A stretch of DNA of 44,659 nucleotides from Alistipes sp. (GTDB taxonomy: Bacteria > Bacteroidota > Bacteroidia > Bacteroidales > Rikenellaceae): the NCBI GenBank assembly GCA_031285405.1, contig JAITWH010000030.1:1-44659 (forward strand), in the 5' to 3' direction. Shown here in pieces: positions 31,774 through 39,535 of the stretch. Within the stretch, counting starts at the first letter, position 1; each line of letters starts with the position of its first letter. The translations under genes were made by a program, and so were the position numbers. Under the pieces are notes generated by a model, which worked only from the letters and a program-made list of their open reading frames with translations, ran no database searches and had not been told where the DNA came from.

Positions 31774-34221
31774 ATGAAACGTAACCCCATCGCAACCCTA
31801 ATCATCCTGCTACTGCTAAGCACCGGCATAGCCCAAGCCCAAACCCAACCCCAAATCCAAGGAAAGGTCCAAGACCAAACCACCGGAGAACCCATCCCCT
31901 ACGCCGAGGCCATCCTAACCCCAACAACCGAAAACGCCAACGCAACCGAAAACCCTCACCACACCATAACCACCCAAGATGGAACCTTCCAAATAACCGG
32001 AGTCCCCAACGGAGAGTACACCCTAATGATCCGCTCTGTGGGCTACGACCTCACAACCCGCGAACAGATCCGCCTAACCCCCACACAAAAGACCCACGAC
32101 GCGGGAACCATCCAACTGCAACCCTTGGAGATAGGCCTCGCCGAGGTAGTGGTCGTGGGCAGCAGAAGACAAATAGTCTACCGCCTCGACAAAAGAATAA
32201 TAGAGGCGTCGTCCAACCTCATGGGCAGCGGCGGCACGGCGGTCGACATCCTTGAGAACACCCCCTCGATCCGCGTTGGGGTCGACGGCGAGGTCACCTT
32301 CCGCGGCAGCAGCGGATTCAAAGTTTACGTCGACGGCCAACCGAGCTTCTACTCCGGCACCCAGGCGCTGCAACAGGTGCCTGCCGGCCAGATCGAAAAC
32401 ATCGAGGTGATCACCACCCCCTCTGCCCGCTACGACACCGACGGCGAGGTGGGCATGATCAACATCATCACCAAGAAGAGCTCCCGCAGCGGCCTCACCG
32501 GCATGGTCAACCTCTCGGGCAGCACGGCGCTCTCCAACGGCCTCGACTTCATGCTGGCCCAGCAGCGCAACAAACTGCAGTGGCACCTGGCCGGCAATTG
32601 GAACCAACCCGTCCGCGAGAGCGACTTCCATCAGCAGAAGGAGACCACGGTCGGGGATCAGATCACCACCTCGACCTCCGACGGCCCGCGACGCAGCAAG
32701 GGATACTTCTACGGCATCCGCACCGGCATCGACTACGCCGTCGCGCCCCGTACCTCGCTCAACGCCGAGGTCGACATCCACTACGGCAAGAACACCCGCA
32801 CGGGCGACCTCGCCTACTCCGAGACCATCGCCGCCGCCGGAGCCGACCCCGTTTCGGGCGACTACAACAGCCGCGACGACTACGATCTCCACTCCACGGT
32901 GTGGAGCGGCACGGTAGGGTTCGCCCACAAGTTCGACGACGGCCACCAACTCACCGGCAGCTTCATGGCGGGCTACGAGGGCGACGCGATGGAGTACTTC
33001 CAGAGCGACCTCTTCTTCAGGGGCGGCGATTCGCAGGGCAGCCGCGCGCAGGGCCACCGAGCGTGGGAAGACGAGCGCCGATGGACGGTGCGCTCCAACA
33101 TCGACTACGTGTTGCCGTACAGCGAGACGGGGCGTCTGGAGGCGGGTTGGCAGTACTTCTCCTACCTCGAAGACGGCGACTACAACATGCAGTTTTGGGA
33201 TCCCGCCCGGCAGGAGTTTTATTGGCGAGAGGATATCTACAACACGTTTTACTTCCAGCGCGGCATCCACTCGCTATACGCGATCGGGTCGGACAGCTTC
33301 GGCCCCGTCGACGCACAGATCGGCCTGCGCGGCGAACACACCCACCGCGTGCTGCGCAGCTCGATCGAGGGTTCGAACCGCACGGTGAACCGCTTCGAAG
33401 TGTTTCCTTCGTTACACTTGGGCTACAATCTGCCTCGCGAACAGACACTTACGCTGGCATACTCCTATCGCACCAACCGCCCCCAGCTCTTCTACATGGA
33501 GCCCTACATCACCTATCGCGACTACTACACCGCCGAGATCGGCAACCCCGACATCCGCCCCGAGTATGTGAATTCGGTGGAGTTGTCGTACAAAAAAAAT
33601 ATGCAACAGCATGTAATTCAGTCGACTGTGTTCTATCGCTCGCGCCGCGACAAGATCGAACGACTTCGCGTTCCCTACGAGGCGGGGGTGACGCTCGACT
33701 CGATGGCCAACGTGGGCAACGACCACGCGCTGGGGTTGGAGCTGAGCGCCCAACTCAAAGTGGCTAAAAGCTGGGATGTCAATGTGATAGGTAATGTCTA
33801 TTACTACAAAGTGGTGAACGATCTGGGCTCCGGCGGGCGGCAGGAGACGAGTACAAACTACGACTTCACGCTCAACAACCTGTTCCGCATCGGCCGCACC
33901 ACGCGCGTGCAGTTCGACGGCAACTTCGTGGGGCCCACAGTGACCACTCAGGGGCGTTCGGCGGCGTTTTGGTTTGCCAATCTGGCTGTTCGGCAGCAGC
34001 TGTTTTCGCCAAATTTGCAGGGCACTTTGTCGTTCCGCGACGTGTTCAATTCGGCGCGTTACCGAAGCGACATCACGACCGCTAACCTTGTGTCAATCAC
34101 GCGAATACGTCCGCGGTATCCTGTGATCACGATGTCGCTCAGCTACACCTTCAACAACTACAATCGCAGTCAGAGCCAGGCTCGGGATAATCGGGATCTT
34201 TTCGAGGGTACGAACTACTAA
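31774..34221 (+). CDS. TonB-dependent receptor-type outer-membrane beta-barrel protein
   Basis: 815 aa. Signal peptide ending AQAQ (about 24), a CarboxypepD_reg-like domain (IQGKVQDQTTGEPIPYAEAI to VGYDLTTREQI, about 28-100), a plug-like segment (EVVVVGSRRQIVYRLDKRII, then GTAVDILENTPSIRVGVDG, VTFRGSSGFKVYVDGQPSFY, IENIEVITTPSARYDTDGEV), and a C-terminal barrel of the OMP_b-brl_3 type (YSYRTNRPQLFYMEPYITYR, NPDIRPEYVNSVELSYKKNM, ending PRYPVITMSLSYTFNNYNRS before a basic tail). It stands alone with its own promoter and terminator, so its ligand cannot be inferred. The first 300 bp are A/C-rich while the last 700 bp become T/G-richer; this is where the strand composition of the window changes. 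Confidence 0.87.
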   Translation: MKRNPIATLIILLLLSTGIAQAQTQPQIQGKVQDQTTGEPIPYAEAILTPTTENANATENPHHTITTQDGTFQITGVPNGEYTLMIRSVGYDLTTREQIRLTPTQKTHDAGTIQLQPLEIGLAEVVVVGSRRQIVYRLDKRIIEASSNLMGSGGTAVDILENTPSIRVGVDGEVTFRGSSGFKVYVDGQPSFYSGTQALQQVPAGQIENIEVITTPSARYDTDGEVGMINIITKKSSRSGLTGMVNLSGSTALSNGLDFMLAQQRNKLQWHLAGNWNQPVRESDFHQQKETTVGDQITTSTSDGPRRSKGYFYGIRTGIDYAVAPRTSLNAEVDIHYGKNTRTGDLAYSETIAAAGADPVSGDYNSRDDYDLHSTVWSGTVGFAHKFDDGHQLTGSFMAGYEGDAMEYFQSDLFFRGGDSQGSRAQGHRAWEDERRWTVRSNIDYVLPYSETGRLEAGWQYFSYLEDGDYNMQFWDPARQEFYWREDIYNTFYFQRGIHSLYAIGSDSFGPVDAQIGLRGEHTHRVLRSSIEGSNRTVNRFEVFPSLHLGYNLPREQTLTLAYSYRTNRPQLFYMEPYITYRDYYTAEIGNPDIRPEYVNSVELSYKKNMQQHVIQSTVFYRSRRDKIERLRVPYEAGVTLDSMANVGNDHALGLELSAQLKVAKSWDVNVIGNVYYYKVVNDLGSGGRQETSTNYDFTLNNLFRIGRTTRVQFDGNFVGPTVTTQGRSAAFWFANLAVRQQLFSPNLQGTLSFRDVFNSARYRSDITTANLVSITRIRPRYPVITMSLSYTFNNYNRSQSQARDNRDLFEGTNY

Positions 34222-34247
34222 AAATTGCGCTTTCGATTCTGTTTTTT

Positions 34248-34271
34248 GGGCCTCTTCGGGGGCCCTTTTTT
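34248..34271 (+). terminator. Terminator of the 815-aa receptor gene
   Basis: GGGCC (34248-34252) pairs with GGCCC (34261-34265) and is followed by T6, 27 bp after the stop. On the minus strand it lies 40 bp beyond the convergent crp stop. Confidence 0.7.
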
Positions 34272-34310
34272 GTTGGTTTTTATTTGGTTTTTCGTTTGGA
34301 TTTTTGTTTG

Positions 34311-34988
34311 TCAGGAGAGGGCTATTCGTTTGATCTCTTGGGGTTTGAGTATGGCGATTATCTTCTTGTCGGAGGTGATGAGGCCGTCGCGTTGCATGGC
34401 GGCGAGCTCGCGTTCGAGCGAGGTGCGCGCGACTCCGAAATGGTCGGCGAGTTTGCTTTTTGTGCGGTCGATTGTGATGGTGTCGGAGTTCTGGCGCCGC
34501 GACATATCTCGCAGATACACAGCGAGTTTCTTGCGGATCGAGTGGAGCGCGAGCATGCTCAGGCGGCGGGAGAGGCGCGCGGCGAAGTCGGTCGAAATGT
34601 TGAGGTAATTTCGCAAGACGGTTTCGTTGCCGCGGAGCATGCGGAGCACCGACATTTGGGGAATGACGATAGTGCTAACATCCTCAAGGGCAGTGACTTG
34701 GACGGGGAAACGATTGTCGCTGCCGAACAGAAAAAGGATGGCCAAAGTGCTCGGCGCGACGATCTCCTCGACCTTGATTACGCGGCCGGTTTCGTCGATC
34801 ATTTCGGCTTTTACGCGGCCTTCTGTTATGATAATCAGGCGGTTACAGTGGGTGTCCTGCATGGCGAGGATGTCGCCTTTTTCGAAATACATCTCCTTAA
34901 TGGCTGGGTCTGAGTTGATTAGGCCGTTGAGTTCATCCTCGGAGAGGAGGTGGAAAAGGGGGATTCGGAGCAGATCGGAGTTGTCCAT
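34311..34988 (-). CDS. Crp/Fnr family transcriptional regulator (HcpR-like context)
   Basis: 225 aa. N-terminal cyclic-nucleotide-binding-like beta-roll (YFEKGDILAMQDTHCNRLIIITEGRVKAE, cited in parts: FEKGDILAMQDTHC, IIITEGRVKAEMID), dimerisation helix LSMLALHSIRKKLAVYLRDM, and a winged helix-turn-helix with TKSKLADHFGVARTSLEREL and RDGLITSDKKIIAIL. No N-terminal Cys cluster of the FNR type is present. The start MDNSDLLRIPLF at 34988 is chosen; the frame is open to 35210, but that extension is only translated palindrome array. It is divergent from the ferredoxin-hcp operon, as HcpR-type regulators of nitric oxide stress often are. The effector is not visible; control of hcp is inference. Confidence 0.85.
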   Translation of the reverse strand: MDNSDLLRIPLFHLLSEDELNGLINSDPAIKEMYFEKGDILAMQDTHCNRLIIITEGRVKAEMIDETGRVIKVEEIVAPSTLAILFLFGSDNRFPVQVTALEDVSTIVIPQMSVLRMLRGNETVLRNYLNISTDFAARLSRRLSMLALHSIRKKLAVYLRDMSRRQNSDTITIDRTKSKLADHFGVARTSLERELAAMQRDGLITSDKKIIAILKPQEIKRIALS

Positions 34989-35044
34989 GGGGAGGGTTTT
35001 TGGGGTTGGTTTTTGGGTGATTTCTTGGTTTTCGAATGTCGAAA

Positions 35045-35191
35045 GTGTCGCAAATGTAACACTTTTTTCTGGGTCGAGTGTTACCGATGTAACGCTTTTT
35101 TCGGGGTGAGTGTTACCGATGTCACACTTTTTTTGGGCCATGTGTGACGAATGTAACACTTTTTTTCGGGCGAGTGTTACAGATGAGACAC
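35045..35191 (+). repeat. Tandem palindrome array C (five units, 32-33 bp period) in the crp / ferredoxin-hcp intergenic region
   Basis: Five 18-bp units start at 35045, 35078, 35110, 35142 and 35174. The clearest reads GTGTTACCGATGTAACGC; others carry GTCACAC or GAGACAC right halves. Each is followed by T6-T7 (the last after CC) and a short G/C-rich spacer. Periods of 33, 32, 32 and 32 do not keep a reading frame, so this is not coding. The first unit contains the crp -7 box. A sixth, isolated unit is at 35323-35340. Units could be operators for the adjacent Crp/Fnr protein or plus-strand terminator/attenuator hairpins. Confidence 0.85.
35051..35058 (-). promoter_or_regulatory. -7 box of the crp-like gene, inside palindrome unit 1 of array C
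   Basis: The minus strand reads TACATTTG within GTGTTACATTTGCGACAC (35045-35062), about 63 nt upstream of the start at 34988. A protein bound to this palindrome would block the promoter. Confidence 0.5.
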
Positions 35192-35322
35192 CCTTTTTTC
35201 TCTTTTTCATAGCTTTTTTGGTTTGGGTTTTTGATTTTGGGTTTGTTTTTGATTTTTGGTTTTTGGAGATTTTTGGAATTTTTTTTTCAGGTTTTTTTAG
35301 ATTTTTTCAGGTTTTTTGAAAA

Positions 35323-35340
35323 GTGTTACATTGGTAACGC
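35323..35340 (+). promoter_or_regulatory. Isolated palindrome upstream of the ferredoxin-hcp operon
   Basis: GTGTTACATTGGTAACGC has a 5-bp GTTAC/GTAAC dyad core plus flanking pairs and is followed by T6. Its centre is about 34 bp upstream of the -7 box, near the usual activator position for a Crp/Fnr protein. The stretch 35192-35322 before it is a T-rich tract without other features. Confidence 0.55.
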
Positions 35341-35361
35341 TTTTTTGGTTTGGGGCCGTCG

Positions 35362-35369
35362 TAGTTTTG
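35362..35369 (+). promoter_or_regulatory. -7 box of the ferredoxin-hcp operon
   Basis: TAGTTTTG matches TAnnTTTG and ends 5 nt before the ferredoxin ATG, implying a leaderless or near-leaderless transcript. No good -33 TTTG lies at 19-21 bp, which would fit an activator-dependent promoter. Confidence 0.5.
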
Positions 35370-35373
35370 CGCC

Positions 35374-36111
35374 ATGAAAAAGACGATTATTAATATCGAC
35401 GGCGAAATTTGTGTCGGGTGCGGGGCGTGCGTTTCGCGCTGCGCTCAGGATGCTTTGCGCATGGTGGACGGGCGCGCCGTGTTGGTGAACGACAACTACT
35501 GCGACGGGTTGGGTAACTGCATCGGGGAGTGTCCCGTGGGGGCGATTACTCTTACAGAACGCGAAGTTGGTTCGCGGGTTGGGGTTGGGCTCTCTCTTGA
35601 GGGGGTTTCGGGTTTGGGGGGGTCGGGTTTGGGGGGGTCGGGTTCTTCGGGTTCGGGGGTTTCAGCTTGTCCTTCTTTGTCTTGTTCTTCTTTGGTTATG
35701 GGTTCTGGTTTTAGTTCTGGTTCCGGCTCTTCGGAGCTTAGGCAGTTTCCGGTTCAGTTGGGTTTGGTGACTCCTCGGCCGGAGCTATTTGGCGGAGCGG
35801 AGTTGCTGCTGGCGGCCGACTGTGTGGCCTACGCGTGCGGCGACTTCCACAGCCGGTGGCTGCGCGGGAGGAAGCTTGCAATTGCGTGCCCAAAGTTGGA
35901 CGCCAATGTGCAGAGCTATGTCGAAAAGCTGACCCGGATGATCGACGAAGCGGGCATCGCATCGCTCACTGTCGTGGTGATGGAGGTGCCGTGCTGCGGC
36001 GGGTTGGTGCGAATCGCGCGGATGGCGCGCGAACGGGCTGTAAAGAGCGTGCCGATGAGGGTCGTGACGGTGTCGGTCGAAGGTAAAGAGATCTCGGTCG
36101 AAGAGTCGTGA
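35374..36111 (+). CDS. Ferredoxin-type 4Fe-4S protein partnering Hcp
   Basis: 245 aa. N-terminal dicluster region: first motif CVGCGACVSRC (Cys13, 16, 19, 23); second motif CDGLGNCIGECP (Cys43, 49, 53), where the usual second Cys is Leu, a form I recall as normal for this family. The C-terminal part has DCVAYACGDFHSRWLRGRKL, AIACPKLDANVQSYVEKL and VVMEVPCCGGLVRIAR, with more Cys residues that may hold another cluster. Between them (about 65-122) is a Gly/Ser/Leu-rich expansion (GLGGSGLGGSGSSGSG). It probably feeds electrons to Hcp, encoded 103 bp downstream, presumably on the same mRNA. Confidence 0.85.
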   Translation: MKKTIINIDGEICVGCGACVSRCAQDALRMVDGRAVLVNDNYCDGLGNCIGECPVGAITLTEREVGSRVGVGLSLEGVSGLGGSGLGGSGSSGSGVSACPSLSCSSLVMGSGFSSGSGSSELRQFPVQLGLVTPRPELFGGAELLLAADCVAYACGDFHSRWLRGRKLAIACPKLDANVQSYVEKLTRMIDEAGIASLTVVVMEVPCCGGLVRIARMARERAVKSVPMRVVTVSVEGKEISVEES

Positions 36112-36214
36112 TTCGTCGGTCGGGGGCAAATATACAACGGAAAAGCAAAATTGGTTCTCCAAAAGTGAAAAAAAATATTAAAAGTAAAAAAATTTTATTA
36201 AAACAAAAAAAATT

Positions 36215-37861
36215 ATGGGAATGTTCTGTTTTCAATGTCAGGAGGCGGCCGGTGGTAAGGGCTGCGCGGTGAAAGGTGTGTGCGGCAAGGAGCCGCGGAC
36301 CTCGGCGCTGATGGATGTGCTGCTGTTTGCCACTCGTGGGGTGGCGGTGGTTAATCGGGCTTTGCGCGCGAGTGGGGCTGCTGAGGATGAGCGGGTTATG
36401 AGGCCGGTCGTCGATGCTCTGTTCTGTACTATTACTAATGCAAACTTTGACGACGCGGCTATCTCGGCGAAAGTCGATGCTATGTTGGGGCTTAAGCGGG
36501 AGTTGGTGGCGGAGGCTTTGAAGCGGGGTGTTGTGCTGCCGGCTTCGGCGGAGGTGGCTTTTGATCCTGCTCCGGCGGAGTATGAGGCTGTGGCTGAGAA
36601 GGTTGGGGTGTTGGCTACCGAGAATGAGGATGTGCGGTCGCTGAAGCAGATGATCGTCTACGGAGTTAAGGGGGCGGCGGCATATGTGGAGCATGCCTAC
36701 AATTTGGGTCATGAGGACGCAGCGATATTTGTGGAGATGGAGCGGGCGCTGGCCGAAGTTAGCAGGGAGGATATCGGGGCGGATGAGCTTGTGGCTCTGA
36801 CGCTTGCCGTTGGGGAGTGTGGGGTTAAGGCGATGGCTTTGCTCGATGGGGCGAATACTTCGACCTATGGTAATCCCGAGATTACGAAGGTGAACATCGG
36901 GGTGGGGTCGAGGCCCGGGATTCTGGTGAGCGGGCATGACCTTAAAGACCTGGAGGAGCTGCTGGAGCAGAGTGCAGGTAAGGGGGTCGACATATATACT
37001 CATAGCGAGATGTTGCCGGCGCACTACTATCCGGCTTTGAAGAAATATCCTCATCTGGTGGGGAACTATGGTAACGCCTGGTGGCGGCAGAAGGAGGAGT
37101 TTGAGTCGTTCAGGGGGCCGGTGCTCTTTACGACCAACTGCATTGTTCCTCCGGTGGCGGGGGCTTCGTATCGTGATCGGATATATACCACCGGCTCTTC
37201 GGGGTTGCCCGGGGCGGTGCATATCGGGGATCGCGCGGCGGGGGGTGTTAAGGATTTCTCGGCGGTGATCGAGCACGCTTTGAGGTGTGAGGCGCCCTTG
37301 GAGATTGAGAGGGGTGAGATTGTCGGTGGGTTTGCTCATGCTCAGGTGTTGGCTTTGGCGGACAAAGTCGTGGACGCGGTGAAGAGTGGTGCCATCAGGA
37401 AGTTTGTGGTGATGGCGGGGTGTGACGGGCGGATGAAGTCGCGCGGGTACTACTCGGAGTTTGCAGCGGCGTTGCCTTCGGATACTGTTATTCTGACTGC
37501 GGGGTGTGCTAAGTATCGTTATAACAAGTTGGCGCTGGGCGACATCGGGGGGATTCCGAGGGTTTTGGATGCAGGGCAGTGTAATGATAGCTACTCGCTG
37601 GTGGTTATTGCTTTGGCTTTGCAGAAGGCTTTTGGTTTGGAGAGTGTTAATGATTTGCCTATTGTCTATAATATCTCTTGGTATGAGCAGAAGGCGGTTA
37701 TTGTTCTGCTGGCTCTGCTGGCCCTTGGGGTTCGTAACATTCATCTGGGGCCTACTCTTCCGGCTTTCCTCTCTCCTGCGGTTACAGGGGTTTTGGTGGA
37801 TAAGTTTGGGATTGGGGGGATTTCGACGGTGGAGGCGGATATTGCTTCCTGGGTTAATTGA
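36215..37861 (+). CDS. hcp: Hydroxylamine reductase / hybrid cluster protein
   Basis: 548 aa cytoplasmic iron-sulfur-oxo enzyme that reduces hydroxylamine to ammonia and, in other species, nitric oxide to nitrous oxide. N-terminal cluster ligands Cys5, Cys8, Cys17 and Cys23 in [20 protein letters not shown]. Hybrid-cluster ligand regions follow: [100 protein letters not shown] and [20 protein letters not shown]. Length and the long internal helical segment fit the form common in anaerobes. Lying behind a ferredoxin gene and divergent from a Crp/Fnr regulator, it forms a nitrosative-stress module. The 103-bp leader is AT-rich without a visible promoter. Confidence 0.96.
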   Translation: MGMFCFQCQEAAGGKGCAVKGVCGKEPRTSALMDVLLFATRGVAVVNRALRASGAAEDERVMRPVVDALFCTITNANFDDAAISAKVDAMLGLKRELVAEALKRGVVLPASAEVAFDPAPAEYEAVAEKVGVLATENEDVRSLKQMIVYGVKGAAAYVEHAYNLGHEDAAIFVEMERALAEVSREDIGADELVALTLAVGECGVKAMALLDGANTSTYGNPEITKVNIGVGSRPGILVSGHDLKDLEELLEQSAGKGVDIYTHSEMLPAHYYPALKKYPHLVGNYGNAWWRQKEEFESFRGPVLFTTNCIVPPVAGASYRDRIYTTGSSGLPGAVHIGDRAAGGVKDFSAVIEHALRCEAPLEIERGEIVGGFAHAQVLALADKVVDAVKSGAIRKFVVMAGCDGRMKSRGYYSEFAAALPSDTVILTAGCAKYRYNKLALGDIGGIPRVLDAGQCNDSYSLVVIALALQKAFGLESVNDLPIVYNISWYEQKAVIVLLALLALGVRNIHLGPTLPAFLSPAVTGVLVDKFGIGGISTVEADIASWVN

Positions 37862-38275
37862 AAATTGAAAGTGGAAAATTGAAAATGGGGCTACGCGGCG
37901 CGGAGATTCTATAAGGTAGATCCCTCGTCGGCACTTTGTGCCTCTGTCGGGATGACACCGGAACGCCGCCGGCGGTTTTAGCTACGCAACGTGTATTTCG
38001 AGTTTGCAGGGCAAACTCGTCAGTCCTCCGCCACCCCAGGCGGAGGGCTGATGCCCACCGCTGGCGTTCGGACTGATGCTACGCGGTGTGGAGACATTAT
38101 AAGGTAGATCCCTCGTCGGCACTTTGTGCCTCTGTCGGGATGACATTTTATACTGCGTAGCTAAAAATCGCTGCCGGCGTTCCGGTCTGGATTGCTTCGT
38201 CGCTTTGCTCCTCGCAATGACGGGGAGGTTTTGGCTACACAGAAAAAATTCGCTGCCGGCGTTCCGGCCATTTTC
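37862..38275. repeat. Mosaic intergenic repeat region IV
   Basis: The 474-bp gap after hcp has no gene. Modules, mostly in reverse-complement orientation to region I: TTGAAAGTGGAAAATTGAAA (37860-37886); GGCTACGCGGCGCGGAGA; a GGTAGATCCC...GGGATGAC module at 37915-37956; GGAACGCCGCCGGCGG; a GAGTTTGCAGGGCAAACTC hairpin (37999-38017) and a CCTCCGCC...GGCGGAGG hairpin (about 38024-38049); a second GGTAGATCCC module at 38103-38144; AATCGCTGCCGGCGTTCCGG (38167-38186); CTGGATTGCTTCG...CGCAATGACGG at 38187-38222; and a further GCTGCCGGCGTTCCGGCC before 38272. Confidence 0.75.
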
Positions 38276-38287
38276 AATTTTCAATTT

Positions 38288-38332
38288 AAACGAATAAAGG
38301 TTGTGAGCATCGCTCACAACCTTTATTCGTTT
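38288..38332. terminator. Terminator of the outer-membrane barrel gene
   Basis: A perfect 20-bp stem (38288-38307 with 38313-38332, loop CATCG), lying 3 bp past the stop of the minus-strand gene. The core AAGGTTGTGAG/CTCACAACCTT is shared with the terminator at 22424-22462. Confidence 0.85.
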
Positions 38333-38335
38333 TTA

Positions 38336-38827
38336 TTAGAACATGAAGCCGAGGCCGGCGGAGAGGACTAACAGGCCGCCGCCGGAGACGAGGTACTTGG
38401 CCTCGGCGTTGAAGAACATGCTGTCCGAGAGTTTGAAGTCGGCGCCGCCACCGAGGTTGAACGCCACCTCGGAGACGCCCGCGCTGTAACCCATGTAGCT
38501 CGCGCGGGTGCCCCACATGCCGAGGCCCGCCATCGGGTAGAGGTTGATGCCCTCCGAAACGGGGAAGAGCCAGTGGGCGTTGACGCTGAAGTCCCACATG
38601 TTGACGTTGTTTTTGGGCAGGAAGTAGGTGAAGCCCGCTTCGAGGCGCAGGGGGTCGGTGACGTTGTACTGGAACTTGGCGCCGATGCCGAGATTGCTGT
38701 AACCCGTGCCTGTGCCGAACGCGATTTTGGCTCCGGCGGCCATGTCGCCTTTGGATTGTGCGTTGGCCGTGAGGGCGACTGTGGTGAGGGCGATCGCTAT
38801 GATCGCGGTTTTGATAATGTTTTTCAT
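38336..38827 (-). CDS. Small outer-membrane beta-barrel protein
   Basis: 163 aa. Sec signal MKNIIKTAIIAIALTTVALTANA, then about eight amphipathic strands (AGAKIAFGTGTGYSNLGIGA, GIGAKFQYNVT, LRLEAGFTYFLP, WDFSVNAHWLFPV, INLYPMAGLGMWG, VAFNLGGGADFKL, MFFNAEAKYLVSG, LLVLSAGLGFMF). The final Phe is the usual BAM signal. Length suits an eight-stranded OmpA/OmpX-like porin fold without a periplasmic domain. It is monocistronic; its role is unknown. The 264-bp region upstream holds repeats, and no TAnnTTTG box was found. Confidence 0.82.
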   Translation of the reverse strand: MKNIIKTAIIAIALTTVALTANAQSKGDMAAGAKIAFGTGTGYSNLGIGAKFQYNVTDPLRLEAGFTYFLPKNNVNMWDFSVNAHWLFPVSEGINLYPMAGLGMWGTRASYMGYSAGVSEVAFNLGGGADFKLSDSMFFNAEAKYLVSGGGLLVLSAGLGFMF

Positions 38828-38877
38828 TTTTTTGAAGTTTTTTAAATGGTTAATTATTTGGGTGTTGAGTTTTTAAT

Positions 38878-39090
38878 TAGTGAAAAGTGAAAAACTAAAA
38901 GTGAAAAGTTGCGGTGTGCTTTGCACGTAATTTAATCCGACTTTCAGTTTTCAACTATAAGGTAGATCCCTCGTCGGCACTTTGTGCCTCTGTCGGGATG
39001 ACATTTTGCCTGGATTGCTTCGTCGCTTTGCTCCTCGCAATGACGGGGAGGTTTTGGCTACGCAAAAATAGATCGCTGCGGCCGTTGCCG
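38878..39090. repeat. Mosaic intergenic repeat region V
   Basis: Contains GTGAAAAGTGAAAAACTAAA (38879-38910), GGTAGATCCC...GGGATGAC at 38961-39002, CTGGATTGCTTCG...CGCAATGACGG at 39010-39045 and GATCGCTGCGGCCGTTGCCG (39071-39090), ending 2 bp from the stop of the next minus-strand gene. Confidence 0.72.
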
Positions 39091-39091
39091 C

Positions 39092-39502
39092 TTAGTTGAT
39101 TAGGGTGCGGAGTTCGGCGCGGGAGTAGCCTTGCCACTCTTCGGTGACGTCCTCGGTGATGGTGCGGCCGGAGATGGTGGCCTTGGCCTTGTCTTCTTCC
39201 CACATGTTGTCCCAGTCGGCGCGGGCTTGCTCCTCGGTGGGGTAGGTGAAGGCGTAGGTCGCTTTGGTGCACTCGTCGCCGGAGAAGGTGAAGGTGTAGA
39301 TGAACGAGGAGCTGACGCCGCCGAAGGAGTACTCCGCGGAGTAGGTCATCGTGTTGCCGGACTCGTTCCAGCCCTGTTCGAGCTGGCCCGGGATGTCGTC
39401 GCCGTCGCCGTCGTAGAGGCCGTTTTTCTCTCCGCACGCGGGGAGGCTTAAGGTCAAGGCGAGGGTCGCCATGGTTAAGAGGAGATTTTTTAGTGTTTTC
39501 AT
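39092..39502 (-). CDS. Hypothetical lipoprotein
   Basis: 136 aa, not recognised. Signal with LSLPACGEK (lipobox PAC, Cys23). The mature part is acidic and probably beta-rich, with two visible blocks: MTYSAEYSFGGVSSSFIYTF-TFSGDECTKATYAFTYPTEE and AKATISGRTITEDVTEEWQG. This may be a small lipocalin-like or SH3-like fold, but no family can be named. It is flanked on both sides by mosaic repeats and stands alone. The protein-like composition, signal and strand-independent length support it as real. Confidence 0.72.
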   Translation of the reverse strand: MKTLKNLLLTMATLALTLSLPACGEKNGLYDGDGDDIPGQLEQGWNESGNTMTYSAEYSFGGVSSSFIYTFTFSGDECTKATYAFTYPTEEQARADWDNMWEEDKAKATISGRTITEDVTEEWQGYSRAELRTLIN

Positions 39503-39535
39503 TTTTTTGTTTTTTAAGTGATTGGTTTATTTTAA

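Noticed and set aside
35045-35191. CRISPR array
   Set aside because: Unit 18 bp with 14-15 bp spacers that are themselves similar T-tracts; spacers are far too short and no cas gene is present.
34989-35210. 74-residue N-terminal extension of the Crp/Fnr protein
   Set aside because: It translates the palindrome array (SVTSVTL-type repeats whose period is not a multiple of three throughout) and lies upstream of the likely -7 box, so the start at 34988 is used.
35416-35535. Loss of a cluster Cys in the ferredoxin second motif
   Set aside because: CDGLGNCIGECP lacks the standard second Cys, but I recall this pattern as typical for this Hcp-associated family, so it is not reported as a defect.
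33400-36215. Replication origin proven by DnaA boxes
   Set aside because: The skew switch is origin-like, but no TTATCCACA-type cluster was found; only one weak near-match (TTTTCCACC, minus strand near 34955). Kept as a skew finding only.
35966-37744. 592-aa antisense frame over hcp
   Set aside because: Arg/His/Pro/Gln-rich shadow of hcp; crosses into the ferredoxin gene; no family features.
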